Shown here in pieces: positions 7,549 through 16,075 of a stretch of DNA of 64,000 nucleotides (position 1 is the first letter of the stretch; the number at the start of each line of letters is the position of its first letter). The DNA lies in NCBI RefSeq assembly GCF_002980575.1, contig NZ_PVBS01000002.1:682001-746000 (forward strand). The letters run 5' to 3'. The stretch comes from Sphingobacterium gobiense. Lineage in GTDB: Bacteria; Bacteroidota; Bacteroidia; Sphingobacteriales; Sphingobacteriaceae. The notes beneath the pieces are model-generated. The model searched no databases and was not told the origin of the DNA. It saw only the letters and a program-made list of their open reading frames with translations. The position numbers and the translations under genes are program-made.

Positions 7549-10497
7549 ATGCATATTATTCGTTTTTTTATGCCATTAGTGTTTTTGGCATGTTTTTGTA
7601 CGCCCTCGCGTGCGCAAAATGGAACGGTGACCGGGAAGGTAACGGATTCGGAAACGGGGACGTCGCTTGTGGGCGTCAGTGTTTCCGTGATTGGCACCAA
7701 TCACCAAACCTATACCGATGGAAATGGACAATTTACCATGAAGCTTGAAGAAAGTGGACAGGCACTTCGGTTCAGCTATGTTGGTTACGAAGCTTTAGAT
7801 GTAGACGTGCAGCAGCGATCACAGGTAGACGTCGCCTTGGTTAAAGATGTAGGACAGTTAGATGCCGTCGTCGTGGTTGGTTATGGTACAAGTCGCGTAC
7901 GCGATTTAACAGGTTCTGTTGCGCGAGTTGGAGAGGATGATTTCAACCGTGGTGTGATGACATCCCCAGACCAGCTGATCCAAGGAAAGGCGGCGGGTGT
8001 CGACATCGTAAACAACAGCGGTTCGCCTGGAGGTGGTGTCACGTTCCGGATTCGGGGCAACTCTTCTGTTCGTTCGGGGAATCAACCTCTTTTTGTTATT
8101 GACGGAGTCCCCATTGATGGTCGATCCACGAAGCCGGGTGCATTTACCGCAAGTTTGGGCGATGCTGAGGCGTCCAATCCTTTGAACTTTATCAATCCAA
8201 ACGATATCGCCAGTATCGATGTCCTGAAGGACGCTTCAGCTACGGCTATTTATGGTTCCAGGGGAGCCAACGGTGTGGTGATCATCACGACAAAAAAAGG
8301 AAAGTCGGGCGCACCAAGCCTGATAGTGGACGCACAAACCGGTGTCAGCAGCATTTTCCGTGTGCCAGAGATGATGGATGCCAGCAGCTTCAGGAATGCG
8401 CTAGCAAATCGGCAGCTTTCGCAGTATGACGGAGGGGCAAATGTGGATGCCATGAAATCCGTAACGCGGGTAGCCAAAACCAATATCGTCAATATGTCTG
8501 TAGGTGGCGGAAATGAAAAGGGGAATTATCGCTTATCCGCTGGCTATCACGATCAAGAGGGTATCATCCAGAACTCCGGATTACGTAAGTATACGGGTAA
8601 CTATACGTCCAGTTATAAGTTCCTGCCGGAGGATCGACTCACGTTGGATGTTAATTTAATGGCTTCTAATACAGCCGAATCGGGTGCTCCTATTGCGGAG
8701 ACCTCGAATGTTTATGGTAGCTTGGTGAGTAATGCGCTGGAGTGGAATCCGACCGTACCGCTACAAAATGCGGAGGGCAACTATGTACAGCGGCAATACG
8801 AAAGTGTGCCCGGCTTGCCGACTAATCCCTTAGCACTAATTAACTACTACAGTGACAAAGCAAACGTGACCAATATCTTGGGGAGCATGGGCGTAACGTT
8901 CCGTATTATGGATGGCTTAAATTATAAATTTGGCTTAGGTATCAACCATGCCAAAGGTGATCGCGCTGTTGATATTTCTGGCGACTTATTTTTAAATCTG
9001 GTGACAGATCTCGGGCAGACCGTCGTCAGCAATAGTCAGCTCGACAGCCGGACCCTAACTCATACGTTGAATTATGAAAAAGAATTTAATCGTGTGCGAC
9101 TGAATGCCTTGGTTGGTTATGAATTCCAAGATTATAAAAATAGGTATACCAATATTGAGGCAACGGGGTTCTCATCCTTTGAAATCAAAGGATCGAATAT
9201 TCTCCAAAACCCTTCTCGTGACAATATCAGAGTTAGTTCCTTCAAAGACCCTACCAATCAGTTGCAATCGTATTTCGGACGTTTAAATATGGCCTTTTCC
9301 AATAAGTACCTCCTAACAGCGACCATGCGCGCTGATGGTTCCACCAAGTTCGGTGCAAATAACAAGTATGGCTATTTTCCTTCGTTGGCAGCGGCATGGG
9401 TCCTGTCGGAAGAATCACTATTTAAGGCCGCCAAGGGGCTAAATCATCTGAAACTTCGTCTGGGATGGGGCCGCACGGGAAACCAAGAATTTCCGGCGGG
9501 AGCTTCGCAAGAACGCTACTCCTTCGGTTTGCAGCAAATCTCGTTAAATAATGTAGCAAATCCGGACTTAAGATGGGAAACAACCGAAACCTATAACATC
9601 GGGCTTGATTTCGCTTTATTTGAAAGCCGTTTAAATGGTTCCATCGAATACTTTGATAAGCGTACCCATGACCTATTGTTCCAGCTCCCAGCATTACAAC
9701 CAGCCCCCGCTGCGCAGTTCTGGACGAATTTGCCAGCAACCATTCGAAATAGTGGTGCGGAGCTCACGCTAAATTATACGGCCATCCGGAATGAAAATGT
9801 GGTCTGGGATATCGGAGCCAATGCGACAGTGTTACAAAACCGCTTCAGCGGCTACGCTGGAGCGCCTATTTTAACTGGGCAGATTCATGGTAGCGGCCTA
9901 CCTGGTAATTATTCGCAGCAGCTGCTCAATAACCAACCGCTATTTGTCTTTTATATGCCTCGGTTTGAGGGACTCGACGACAACGGACTGTCTCGCCACA
10001 GTGAAACTTCCGAAATCGTCGGCGATCCCAATCCGAACTTCTTGATGGGGCTTTCGACATCTGTGGATTATAAGAAATTGTCATTTTCGGCAAGCTTCAA
10101 CGGCGTATTTGGTCACCAGCTTTACAATAACACCGCTAATGCTATCGTTACGGCGGCGAACCTCGGATTGGGCAGAAATACATCGCCCACCATTGGTCTG
10201 GGCAATGAAAGCGTCGCGAATGGCAACGTCATGTCTACCCGTTTCTTGGAAAGTGGCAATTACCTTCGCCTTCAGAACGTGTCTGTGTCCTATAACTTAG
10301 GGTCTTATAGGGATTGGGTCGAGAATGTCAGGTTATCTCTTACCGGCCAAAACTTGTTTGTCATGACTAAGTACACCGGTTTTGATCCGGAAGTGAATAC
10401 GAACAAGGGTGTGAATGGTGTGCCCTCTCTAGGTATAGAGTACATACCTTATCCTACAGCGAGAACATTTATGCTCGGGTTAACGGCATCTTTTTAA
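7549..10497 (+). CDS. SusC-type TonB-dependent outer-membrane transporter 1
   Basis: Protein of 982 residues. A signal peptide ending in SRAQ precedes a carboxypeptidase-regulatory-like beta-sandwich (GTVTGKVTDSETGTSLVGV), a TonB-box-like stretch DAVVVVGYGTSRVRDLTGS near residue 105, the plug domain (FRIRGNSSVRSGNQPLFVID, VLKDASATAIYGSRGANGV) and a 22-strand barrel ending in an aromatic residue (TASF). No N-terminal STN or FecR-type signalling domain is present. It imports an oligosaccharide across the outer membrane together with the SusD lipoprotein encoded 37 bp downstream. It follows the DUF1537 kinase by 43 bp without an obvious terminator, so it may be cotranscribed with the sugar-acid operon. 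Downstream enzymes point to a rhamnose-containing pectin fragment as cargo. Confidence 0.96.
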   Translation: MHIIRFFMPLVFLACFCTPSRAQNGTVTGKVTDSETGTSLVGVSVSVIGTNHQTYTDGNGQFTMKLEESGQALRFSYVGYEALDVDVQQRSQVDVALVKDVGQLDAVVVVGYGTSRVRDLTGSVARVGEDDFNRGVMTSPDQLIQGKAAGVDIVNNSGSPGGGVTFRIRGNSSVRSGNQPLFVIDGVPIDGRSTKPGAFTASLGDAEASNPLNFINPNDIASIDVLKDASATAIYGSRGANGVVIITTKKGKSGAPSLIVDAQTGVSSIFRVPEMMDASSFRNALANRQLSQYDGGANVDAMKSVTRVAKTNIVNMSVGGGNEKGNYRLSAGYHDQEGIIQNSGLRKYTGNYTSSYKFLPEDRLTLDVNLMASNTAESGAPIAETSNVYGSLVSNALEWNPTVPLQNAEGNYVQRQYESVPGLPTNPLALINYYSDKANVTNILGSMGVTFRIMDGLNYKFGLGINHAKGDRAVDISGDLFLNLVTDLGQTVVSNSQLDSRTLTHTLNYEKEFNRVRLNALVGYEFQDYKNRYTNIEATGFSSFEIKGSNILQNPSRDNIRVSSFKDPTNQLQSYFGRLNMAFSNKYLLTATMRADGSTKFGANNKYGYFPSLAAAWVLSEESLFKAAKGLNHLKLRLGWGRTGNQEFPAGASQERYSFGLQQISLNNVANPDLRWETTETYNIGLDFALFESRLNGSIEYFDKRTHDLLFQLPALQPAPAAQFWTNLPATIRNSGAELTLNYTAIRNENVVWDIGANATVLQNRFSGYAGAPILTGQIHGSGLPGNYSQQLLNNQPLFVFYMPRFEGLDDNGLSRHSETSEIVGDPNPNFLMGLSTSVDYKKLSFSASFNGVFGHQLYNNTANAIVTAANLGLGRNTSPTIGLGNESVANGNVMSTRFLESGNYLRLQNVSVSYNLGSYRDWVENVRLSLTGQNLFVMTKYTGFDPEVNTNKGVNGVPSLGIEYIPYPTARTFMLGLTASF

Positions 10498-10534
10498 AAC
10501 ATAAAACGCAACCATTAAAGAACAATTTATTACA

Positions 10535-12037
10535 ATGAAAAGCCAATATATCCTTAATCTGCTTGCCATAGGTGTGCTTGCTATGTCTTGCACAAACCTT
10601 AATGAAGAACTGAATTCAGATCTGACGAAAGAGCAAGCTCAAGAGTTCTTAAATGAGAATACGGACGTTTCGACGTTGTTGGAGCGTGCCTATCGTGATT
10701 TCGACAACGTGTTTTTGCAACATGAAGGGAGCGTATGGTTGCTGCAGGAAGTGAGTGCGGATGGAGCTATCGTTCCGTCCCGGCCCTCGGGATGGGACAA
10801 TGGGGGGCTATACCGGCAGCTTCATGCGCATCGTTGGGTCCCCGAGAATAACTACGTCCAATCGGTGTGGAGAAATTTGAATCGAGGTGTCTTCAATTCA
10901 ACCAATGTACTGGGGTTTAACCCGTCGCCGGATGTCGCTGCTGAGGCTAGGTTTCTAAGAGCTTATTTTATGTTTGCCATCTTGGATTTATATAACCAGG
11001 TGCCGTTTCGCAATCCTGGAGACAACTTGTTAGAGCCGCCTACGGTTTTCGTAGGGAAGGAGGCTATTGACTTTATCATCAAGGAAGTTGAGGCGGCACT
11101 GACGGACTTGCCAGACAATAATCCGGCCTATCGTGCATCTAAAAATGGCGCACGCGGCTTCCTTGCACGACTTTATCTGAACCGAGGGGTATATGCGGAC
11201 CGCGCGCGACCGCAATTTGCGACCGAAGATATGGAGAAGGTCATCCAATATGCGGACGAGATTAGCGGAAAGGAAATCGATTTTTATTGGGATAACTTTG
11301 TGCCGAACAATAACGAAGCATCTTCTGAGCTACTTTTCACCGTTGAGGGGCGGGGAGGCGTGCGTTCTCATTCGCTTTGGGTATGGCTGCATGCCATTTT
11401 TCCGGCGGAAATTAATTTACCTACGGGTGGTGGATGGAATGGCTTCGCTGCCGTGGGCGACTTGTACGATTTATTCGAGGAGAGTGACATCCGACGGTAC
11501 TATGCGCATCCGCTTACTAGGCCGCACGGGTATAACGCTGGCTTTCTTACCGGACAACAATACGGACCTGACGGCAGTCCTTTAAATGGCGTTGTATTCC
11601 GAAAGGAGATATCCACTTTAGTCGGCGCGGGATCATACGACGGTTATCGACCCGTAAAATATATCCCTGATTATGGCAACCGGAATGCTAACGCAGACAA
11701 TGATATTGTCTTGATACGCTATGCCGACGTGCTATTGATGAAAGCGGAAGCATTAATGCGTATAGGGAGAGAAACAGATGCCCTACTGTACGTTAATAAA
11801 ATACGAGAAAGCCGGCTGGCTTCGCCATTTAATTTTTTAACTTTAGACAATCTTTTGGAGGAAAGAGGAAGGGAGCTTTTTTGGGAAGGTCATAGACGTC
11901 AGGATCTGATTCGCTACGGAAAATTTTTAAATGAATGGCATCTTAAGCCGGCGAGCGATGTACGATATTTACTATACCCTATCCCGCCTGCAGATGTTTT
12001 AGCAAACGACAATCTGACACAAAATCCGGACTTTTGA
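10535..12037 (+). CDS. SusD/RagB-type glycan-binding lipoprotein 1
   Basis: Lipoprotein of 500 residues with the lipobox LAMSC placing Cys19 at the mature N-terminus. The SusD-like N-terminal domain includes EARFLRAYFMF, a very typical tetratricopeptide-like motif, and the C-terminal RagB/SusD domain includes IRYADVLLMKAEAL and ERGRELFWEGHRRQDLIRYGKF, then ends YPIPPADVLANDNLTQNPDF. It sits on the cell surface as the lid of the SusC barrel encoded upstream and captures the glycan. The pair is followed by a 148-bp gap and then the GH78 gene, so enzyme and transporter form one locus. Identity is certain; ligand is inferred from neighbours. Confidence 0.96.
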   Translation: MKSQYILNLLAIGVLAMSCTNLNEELNSDLTKEQAQEFLNENTDVSTLLERAYRDFDNVFLQHEGSVWLLQEVSADGAIVPSRPSGWDNGGLYRQLHAHRWVPENNYVQSVWRNLNRGVFNSTNVLGFNPSPDVAAEARFLRAYFMFAILDLYNQVPFRNPGDNLLEPPTVFVGKEAIDFIIKEVEAALTDLPDNNPAYRASKNGARGFLARLYLNRGVYADRARPQFATEDMEKVIQYADEISGKEIDFYWDNFVPNNNEASSELLFTVEGRGGVRSHSLWVWLHAIFPAEINLPTGGGWNGFAAVGDLYDLFEESDIRRYYAHPLTRPHGYNAGFLTGQQYGPDGSPLNGVVFRKEISTLVGAGSYDGYRPVKYIPDYGNRNANADNDIVLIRYADVLLMKAEALMRIGRETDALLYVNKIRESRLASPFNFLTLDNLLEERGRELFWEGHRRQDLIRYGKFLNEWHLKPASDVRYLLYPIPPADVLANDNLTQNPDF

Positions 12038-12185
12038 TTTAGATGGTCAACACTTAGGCCGATCCCTTCGTTTGTAACAAACAGGACGCTACAGGATGGC
12101 GATATACATGCCTTTTGATACTTTCACCGGAATCTGACGTTTATTTTCCTAGACTCTGGAAAGCGTGATAAGATGATATAGATAA

Positions 12186-14945
12186 ATGAAAATTTTATAT
12201 AAAATGAAGGGGGTTAAAAATTATCGAAGCGTATTTTTTTACATATTTGTCACCTTTATTTTGACAGGGCTGTCAGGTTGTTTTGCATCAAAGAAATTAT
12301 ACGTTGAAAACGTGTTGATAGAAGGACGGGTGAACCCATTGGGCATGAATACCCTCACACCCTCATTTAGTTGGCAACTCCGGAGCGACGGGCATAACGT
12401 GACGCAGACCGATTATAGAATCACGGTGAGTACAGATGCGGATTTGTCAAAACTACAAGAGATCGTATGGGATTCGGATTGGGTGTCTACAGATCAGTCC
12501 TTATATAATATTTATAACGGAAAGGATCTCGACGGAGGGACAACCTATTATGCGCGCGTAGCGGTAAAAGATAACCAAGGAAATGTTGCCGAGAGTACTG
12601 TACAAAGCTTTCATACCGGACTGCTCTCGGAAGCGGATTGGGGGAGGGCACAATGGATCACAAAAGAAAAATTGCCAGATTCTCTGATAAACCCTTTGCC
12701 GTTAAGCTCGAGCAAACTGCGCATCGATAAAAATTACGATTTACCTGTATTTCGGAAGAATGTAAATGTCGATAAAAAAGTGGCGTCGTCTATAGCCTAT
12801 ATTTCCGGTTTGGGTCACTACGAGCTGCTGCTGAATGGCCAGCCGGTAGATAGTGCCATGCTGCAACCGGGTTGGACAAAGTATGATAAAGAAGCTTACT
12901 ATGTCGTCTACGACCTGACAGACCGCTGGCAGCAAGGAAAGAATACGATTGGTGTGTTACTCGGAAACGGGTTCTACTATATCCCTCCTATTAAGGGACG
13001 TTACCAAAAACATAAAGTGGCCTTTGGACTACCGAAGCTGAAAATGAAAGTCGTCAATACCTACGACGATGGCAGTAAAGAAACAATCGACAGTGACAGT
13101 ACTTGGAAAGTACACCAATCGCCAATAACATTTTCGAGTATGTATGGTGGCGAAGACTATGATGAGCATGTTTTGCCAACATCATGGAGCCAGCCAGAAT
13201 ATGACGATACAGCTTGGGGTAACGTGTTGTTGGTGGAAGGTCCCCCCCTGCGTGCGCAGGAGACGGAGCCAGTTCGTATTATGGAGCGATTTGAATCACA
13301 AGCTGTAGACCGTATCGACGAACGCACACGGGTATATGATTTTGGACAGAACGCATCAGGTATCGTACATGTGGAGATGAAAGGCAATCAGGGAGATACA
13401 GTGCGGATCTATCCTGCAGAGCTCCTGAATGACGAAGGACGTGCGAACCAAAAGCATTCAGGAAGTCCGTATTACTATCAGTATATATTTGCGCAAGATG
13501 GTGAAATCAGTTGGCGTCCCCGTTTCACCTATTACGGGTTTCGATATGCCGAGGTTAGGTTGATGCCCGCCGGAAACAAAGAAATAGAAATACAGAAGAT
13601 CACGGCTGAACATATTCGGAACGGTGCACAACAGGTCGGCAGCTTTCAGTCTTCCGACACGCTGTTTAACCAAATACACACGTTGATTAATTGGGGAATA
13701 AAGAGCAATATGGTCAGCGTTTTCACAGATTGCCCACATCGTGAAAAACTAGGTTGGCTGGAACAACTGCACCTCATGGGACCTTCTGTACAATACAATT
13801 TTGATGTAGAGCGGTTATTTGCCAAATCATTGGCTGATATGCGCCAGTCGCAAACGGAAGAAGGGCTGGTGCCCGAAACGGCACCGGAGTATGTTCATTT
13901 CGATTGGGGCGGCGATGTGTTCCGTGATTCGCCGGAGTGGGGGTCGAGTTCGATTATATTGGCATGGTATGCTTATCAATGGTATGGAAATAAAGCCTTC
14001 CTGACGGATAACTATGAAATGATGAAAAAGTATATGCATTATCTTCAAGGAAAAGCGAAAGATAATGTCCTTTATCATGGCTTAGGCGATTGGTACGATC
14101 TCGGACCAGAGCGGCCCGGTTTTTCTCAGCTAACCACTCCGGGTATTACCGCCACCGCTATCTACTATTATAATTTGAAGATTTTGAGTCAGATTGCTGC
14201 GCTGTTGGGGGATAATGAATATAAAAGCTACGCTGATTCACTTCAAAATAAAGTTTATCAGGCATTTAATGAAAAGTTTTATAACGAGCGTGATGCGGTG
14301 TATGGCTCCGGAAGCCAGACGGCGTTAGCTATGCCTTTATATGTGGGACTGGTAGACGAAGCGAATAAGGATAAGGTGTTGGCGAATCTCATAAAAGATA
14401 TTGCCGATAGGGATACAAGCTTCACAGCAGGGGATATTGGTCACCGATATCTCTTGCAGACTTTACAGCAAGCAGGACGAGACGATTTGATTTACGCGAT
14501 GCACAGGGATGATACCCGACCGGGGTATGGCTACCAGATACGTCAGGGTGCAACAGCCTTGACTGAATCTTGGGCAGCTTTGCCAACGGTATCGAATAAT
14601 CATTTTATGCTCGGACATCTGATGGAATGGTTTCATACCCGACTAGGAGGCCTCGGACAGGAGACGGGATCGATTGCTTATAAACATATACGTATAGCGC
14701 CTAAAATGCTCGACGTGGTTAAACAGCGGGCAGTAACATACGAAAGTCCATACGGGTCGGTGATGTTTGAGCATGATGGGGAACGCTTCCATGTCGATAT
14801 CCCGGCAAACAGTAGATGTACATTGGTGCTCCCGAAATCTGTCGATTATCGCATCAATGGAGAGAAATTAGACGCTTATGAATATCGGTTGACAGATGCT
14901 GGGGTTGAAATTCAGTTGGGTTCAGGAAAATATGATATAAAATAA
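12186..14945 (+). CDS. Alpha-L-rhamnosidase, GH78
   Basis: Protein of 919 residues, normal for multidomain GH78 enzymes. An N-terminal hydrophobic segment ends in the lipobox-like LSGC, so it is probably an outer-membrane lipoprotein. A fibronectin-like domain (ENVLIEGRVNPLGMNTLTPS) is followed by the beta-sandwich domains and the (alpha/alpha)6 barrel. The GH78 hallmark DCPHREKLGWLEQ begins at Asp515; Asp515 and Glu520 match the catalytic aspartate and general-acid glutamate of characterised members. The C-terminal beta-sandwich follows YGYQIRQGATALTESW. It should release alpha-linked L-rhamnose from rhamnogalacturonan side chains or backbone ends. Start at 12186; an in-frame ATG at 12204 is an alternative. 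The 148-bp leader contains no clear promoter. Confidence 0.93.
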   Translation: MKILYKMKGVKNYRSVFFYIFVTFILTGLSGCFASKKLYVENVLIEGRVNPLGMNTLTPSFSWQLRSDGHNVTQTDYRITVSTDADLSKLQEIVWDSDWVSTDQSLYNIYNGKDLDGGTTYYARVAVKDNQGNVAESTVQSFHTGLLSEADWGRAQWITKEKLPDSLINPLPLSSSKLRIDKNYDLPVFRKNVNVDKKVASSIAYISGLGHYELLLNGQPVDSAMLQPGWTKYDKEAYYVVYDLTDRWQQGKNTIGVLLGNGFYYIPPIKGRYQKHKVAFGLPKLKMKVVNTYDDGSKETIDSDSTWKVHQSPITFSSMYGGEDYDEHVLPTSWSQPEYDDTAWGNVLLVEGPPLRAQETEPVRIMERFESQAVDRIDERTRVYDFGQNASGIVHVEMKGNQGDTVRIYPAELLNDEGRANQKHSGSPYYYQYIFAQDGEISWRPRFTYYGFRYAEVRLMPAGNKEIEIQKITAEHIRNGAQQVGSFQSSDTLFNQIHTLINWGIKSNMVSVFTDCPHREKLGWLEQLHLMGPSVQYNFDVERLFAKSLADMRQSQTEEGLVPETAPEYVHFDWGGDVFRDSPEWGSSSIILAWYAYQWYGNKAFLTDNYEMMKKYMHYLQGKAKDNVLYHGLGDWYDLGPERPGFSQLTTPGITATAIYYYNLKILSQIAALLGDNEYKSYADSLQNKVYQAFNEKFYNERDAVYGSGSQTALAMPLYVGLVDEANKDKVLANLIKDIADRDTSFTAGDIGHRYLLQTLQQAGRDDLIYAMHRDDTRPGYGYQIRQGATALTESWAALPTVSNNHFMLGHLMEWFHTRLGGLGQETGSIAYKHIRIAPKMLDVVKQRAVTYESPYGSVMFEHDGERFHVDIPANSRCTLVLPKSVDYRINGEKLDAYEYRLTDAGVEIQLGSGKYDIK

Positions 14946-14952
14946 TACGGTA

Positions 14953-16053
14953 ATGAGAAAAATATGGCTATTGCTGTGTCTAGTATGGATCGGAAATATG
15001 GGGGCGGCACAGCCCGGAACAATTTCTGAAACGGAGATGGAAAAGATTTATCAAGAAGTGAAGACGCCTTATAAGTATGGTCTGGTCTTGACACCCAACC
15101 AAAAAGGAGACTTGATGGATTGTCCAACTGTGTATCGGCAAGGAAAGAAATGGTATATGACCTATATCGTCTTTGATGGAGAGGGATACGAAACATGGTT
15201 GGCTGAGAGTGCCGATTTATTGGACTGGAAAGTGCTCGGCAAACAAATGTCAAAAGAGAGCGGTGATAAATGGGATAGCATGCAACGTGCGGGATACAAT
15301 GCTTTAATCGATACAAAGTGGGGCGGGAGCTATAAACTCCATAAGTACGAAGGAAAATATTGGATGTCCTATTTCGGAGGATCTTCTGTTGGGTACGAAC
15401 CAGAGCCCTTAGCAATCGGAATGGCCTATACCGCTGAGAAGCCCACAAAACCCATGGAGTGGTTGCGATTGGATAAACCTGTTTTGACCAGTGAGGATGA
15501 GGATGTCCGTTGGTGGGAAAACCGACATAAACTTTTTAAAAGTTATGTGATGGAAGATAAGAAGAGAAATACGGGACACCGCTTTATTATGTATTATAAT
15601 GCCGTAGGTGACTCGCTGGAGAACAACAAACCTACACGTTGGTACGAACGTATCGGTATGGCCGTTTCTGACGACATGAAAAATTGGAAACGCTATCTAG
15701 AAGAACCTGTTGTGCATCATCCGCAGGGAATTACTGGTGATCCCATGATTCAGCGCATCAATAATACGTGGGTGATGTTTTATTTTGGTGCGTTTTGGAA
15801 AGATCGGGAAGGTGCATTCAATCGATTTGCCGCCTCTAAGGACTTGATCCATTGGACCGACTGGCAGGGTGATAACCTCATTGAGTCGTCTGAAGACTTT
15901 GATAATCAGTATGCCCATAAATCCTTTGTCATTAAGCATAAAGGAGTCGTTTATCACTATTACTGTGCAGTTGATAAGGACGGAAACCGCGGCATCGCGC
16001 TGGCAACGTCTAAAGATAAAGGGAAAAGTAAAGTAAAGTTTGAATCGAATTAA
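14953..16053 (+). CDS. Secreted five-bladed beta-propeller glycosidase, GH43/GH-F clan-like
   Basis: Protein of 366 residues with a signal peptide ending in GAAQ. Repeated blade motifs are visible: MDCPTVYRQGKKWYMTY, YEGKYWMSYFGG, RIGMAVSDDMKNWKR, GDPMIQRINNTWVMFYFG and RFAASKDLIHWTDW. Such W-[YV]-M-x-[YF] blades and early acidic residues are typical of GH43, GH130 and the newer GH137-like arabinosidase folds. I cannot place it confidently in one family by eye. It starts 7 bp behind the GH78 gene, so the two enzymes are probably made together and act on the same glycan. A role in removing an arabinofuranosyl or similar side-chain residue is inference. Confidence 0.7.
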   Translation: MRKIWLLLCLVWIGNMGAAQPGTISETEMEKIYQEVKTPYKYGLVLTPNQKGDLMDCPTVYRQGKKWYMTYIVFDGEGYETWLAESADLLDWKVLGKQMSKESGDKWDSMQRAGYNALIDTKWGGSYKLHKYEGKYWMSYFGGSSVGYEPEPLAIGMAYTAEKPTKPMEWLRLDKPVLTSEDEDVRWWENRHKLFKSYVMEDKKRNTGHRFIMYYNAVGDSLENNKPTRWYERIGMAVSDDMKNWKRYLEEPVVHHPQGITGDPMIQRINNTWVMFYFGAFWKDREGAFNRFAASKDLIHWTDWQGDNLIESSEDFDNQYAHKSFVIKHKGVVYHYYCAVDKDGNRGIALATSKDKGKSKVKFESN

Positions 16054-16075
16054 ATAACATCTTATCATAATACCC

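Noticed and set aside
12048..12110. Short GTTTG/CAAAC hairpin in the gap before the GH78 gene as a terminator
   Set aside because: The stem is only 5 bp and no T-run follows.
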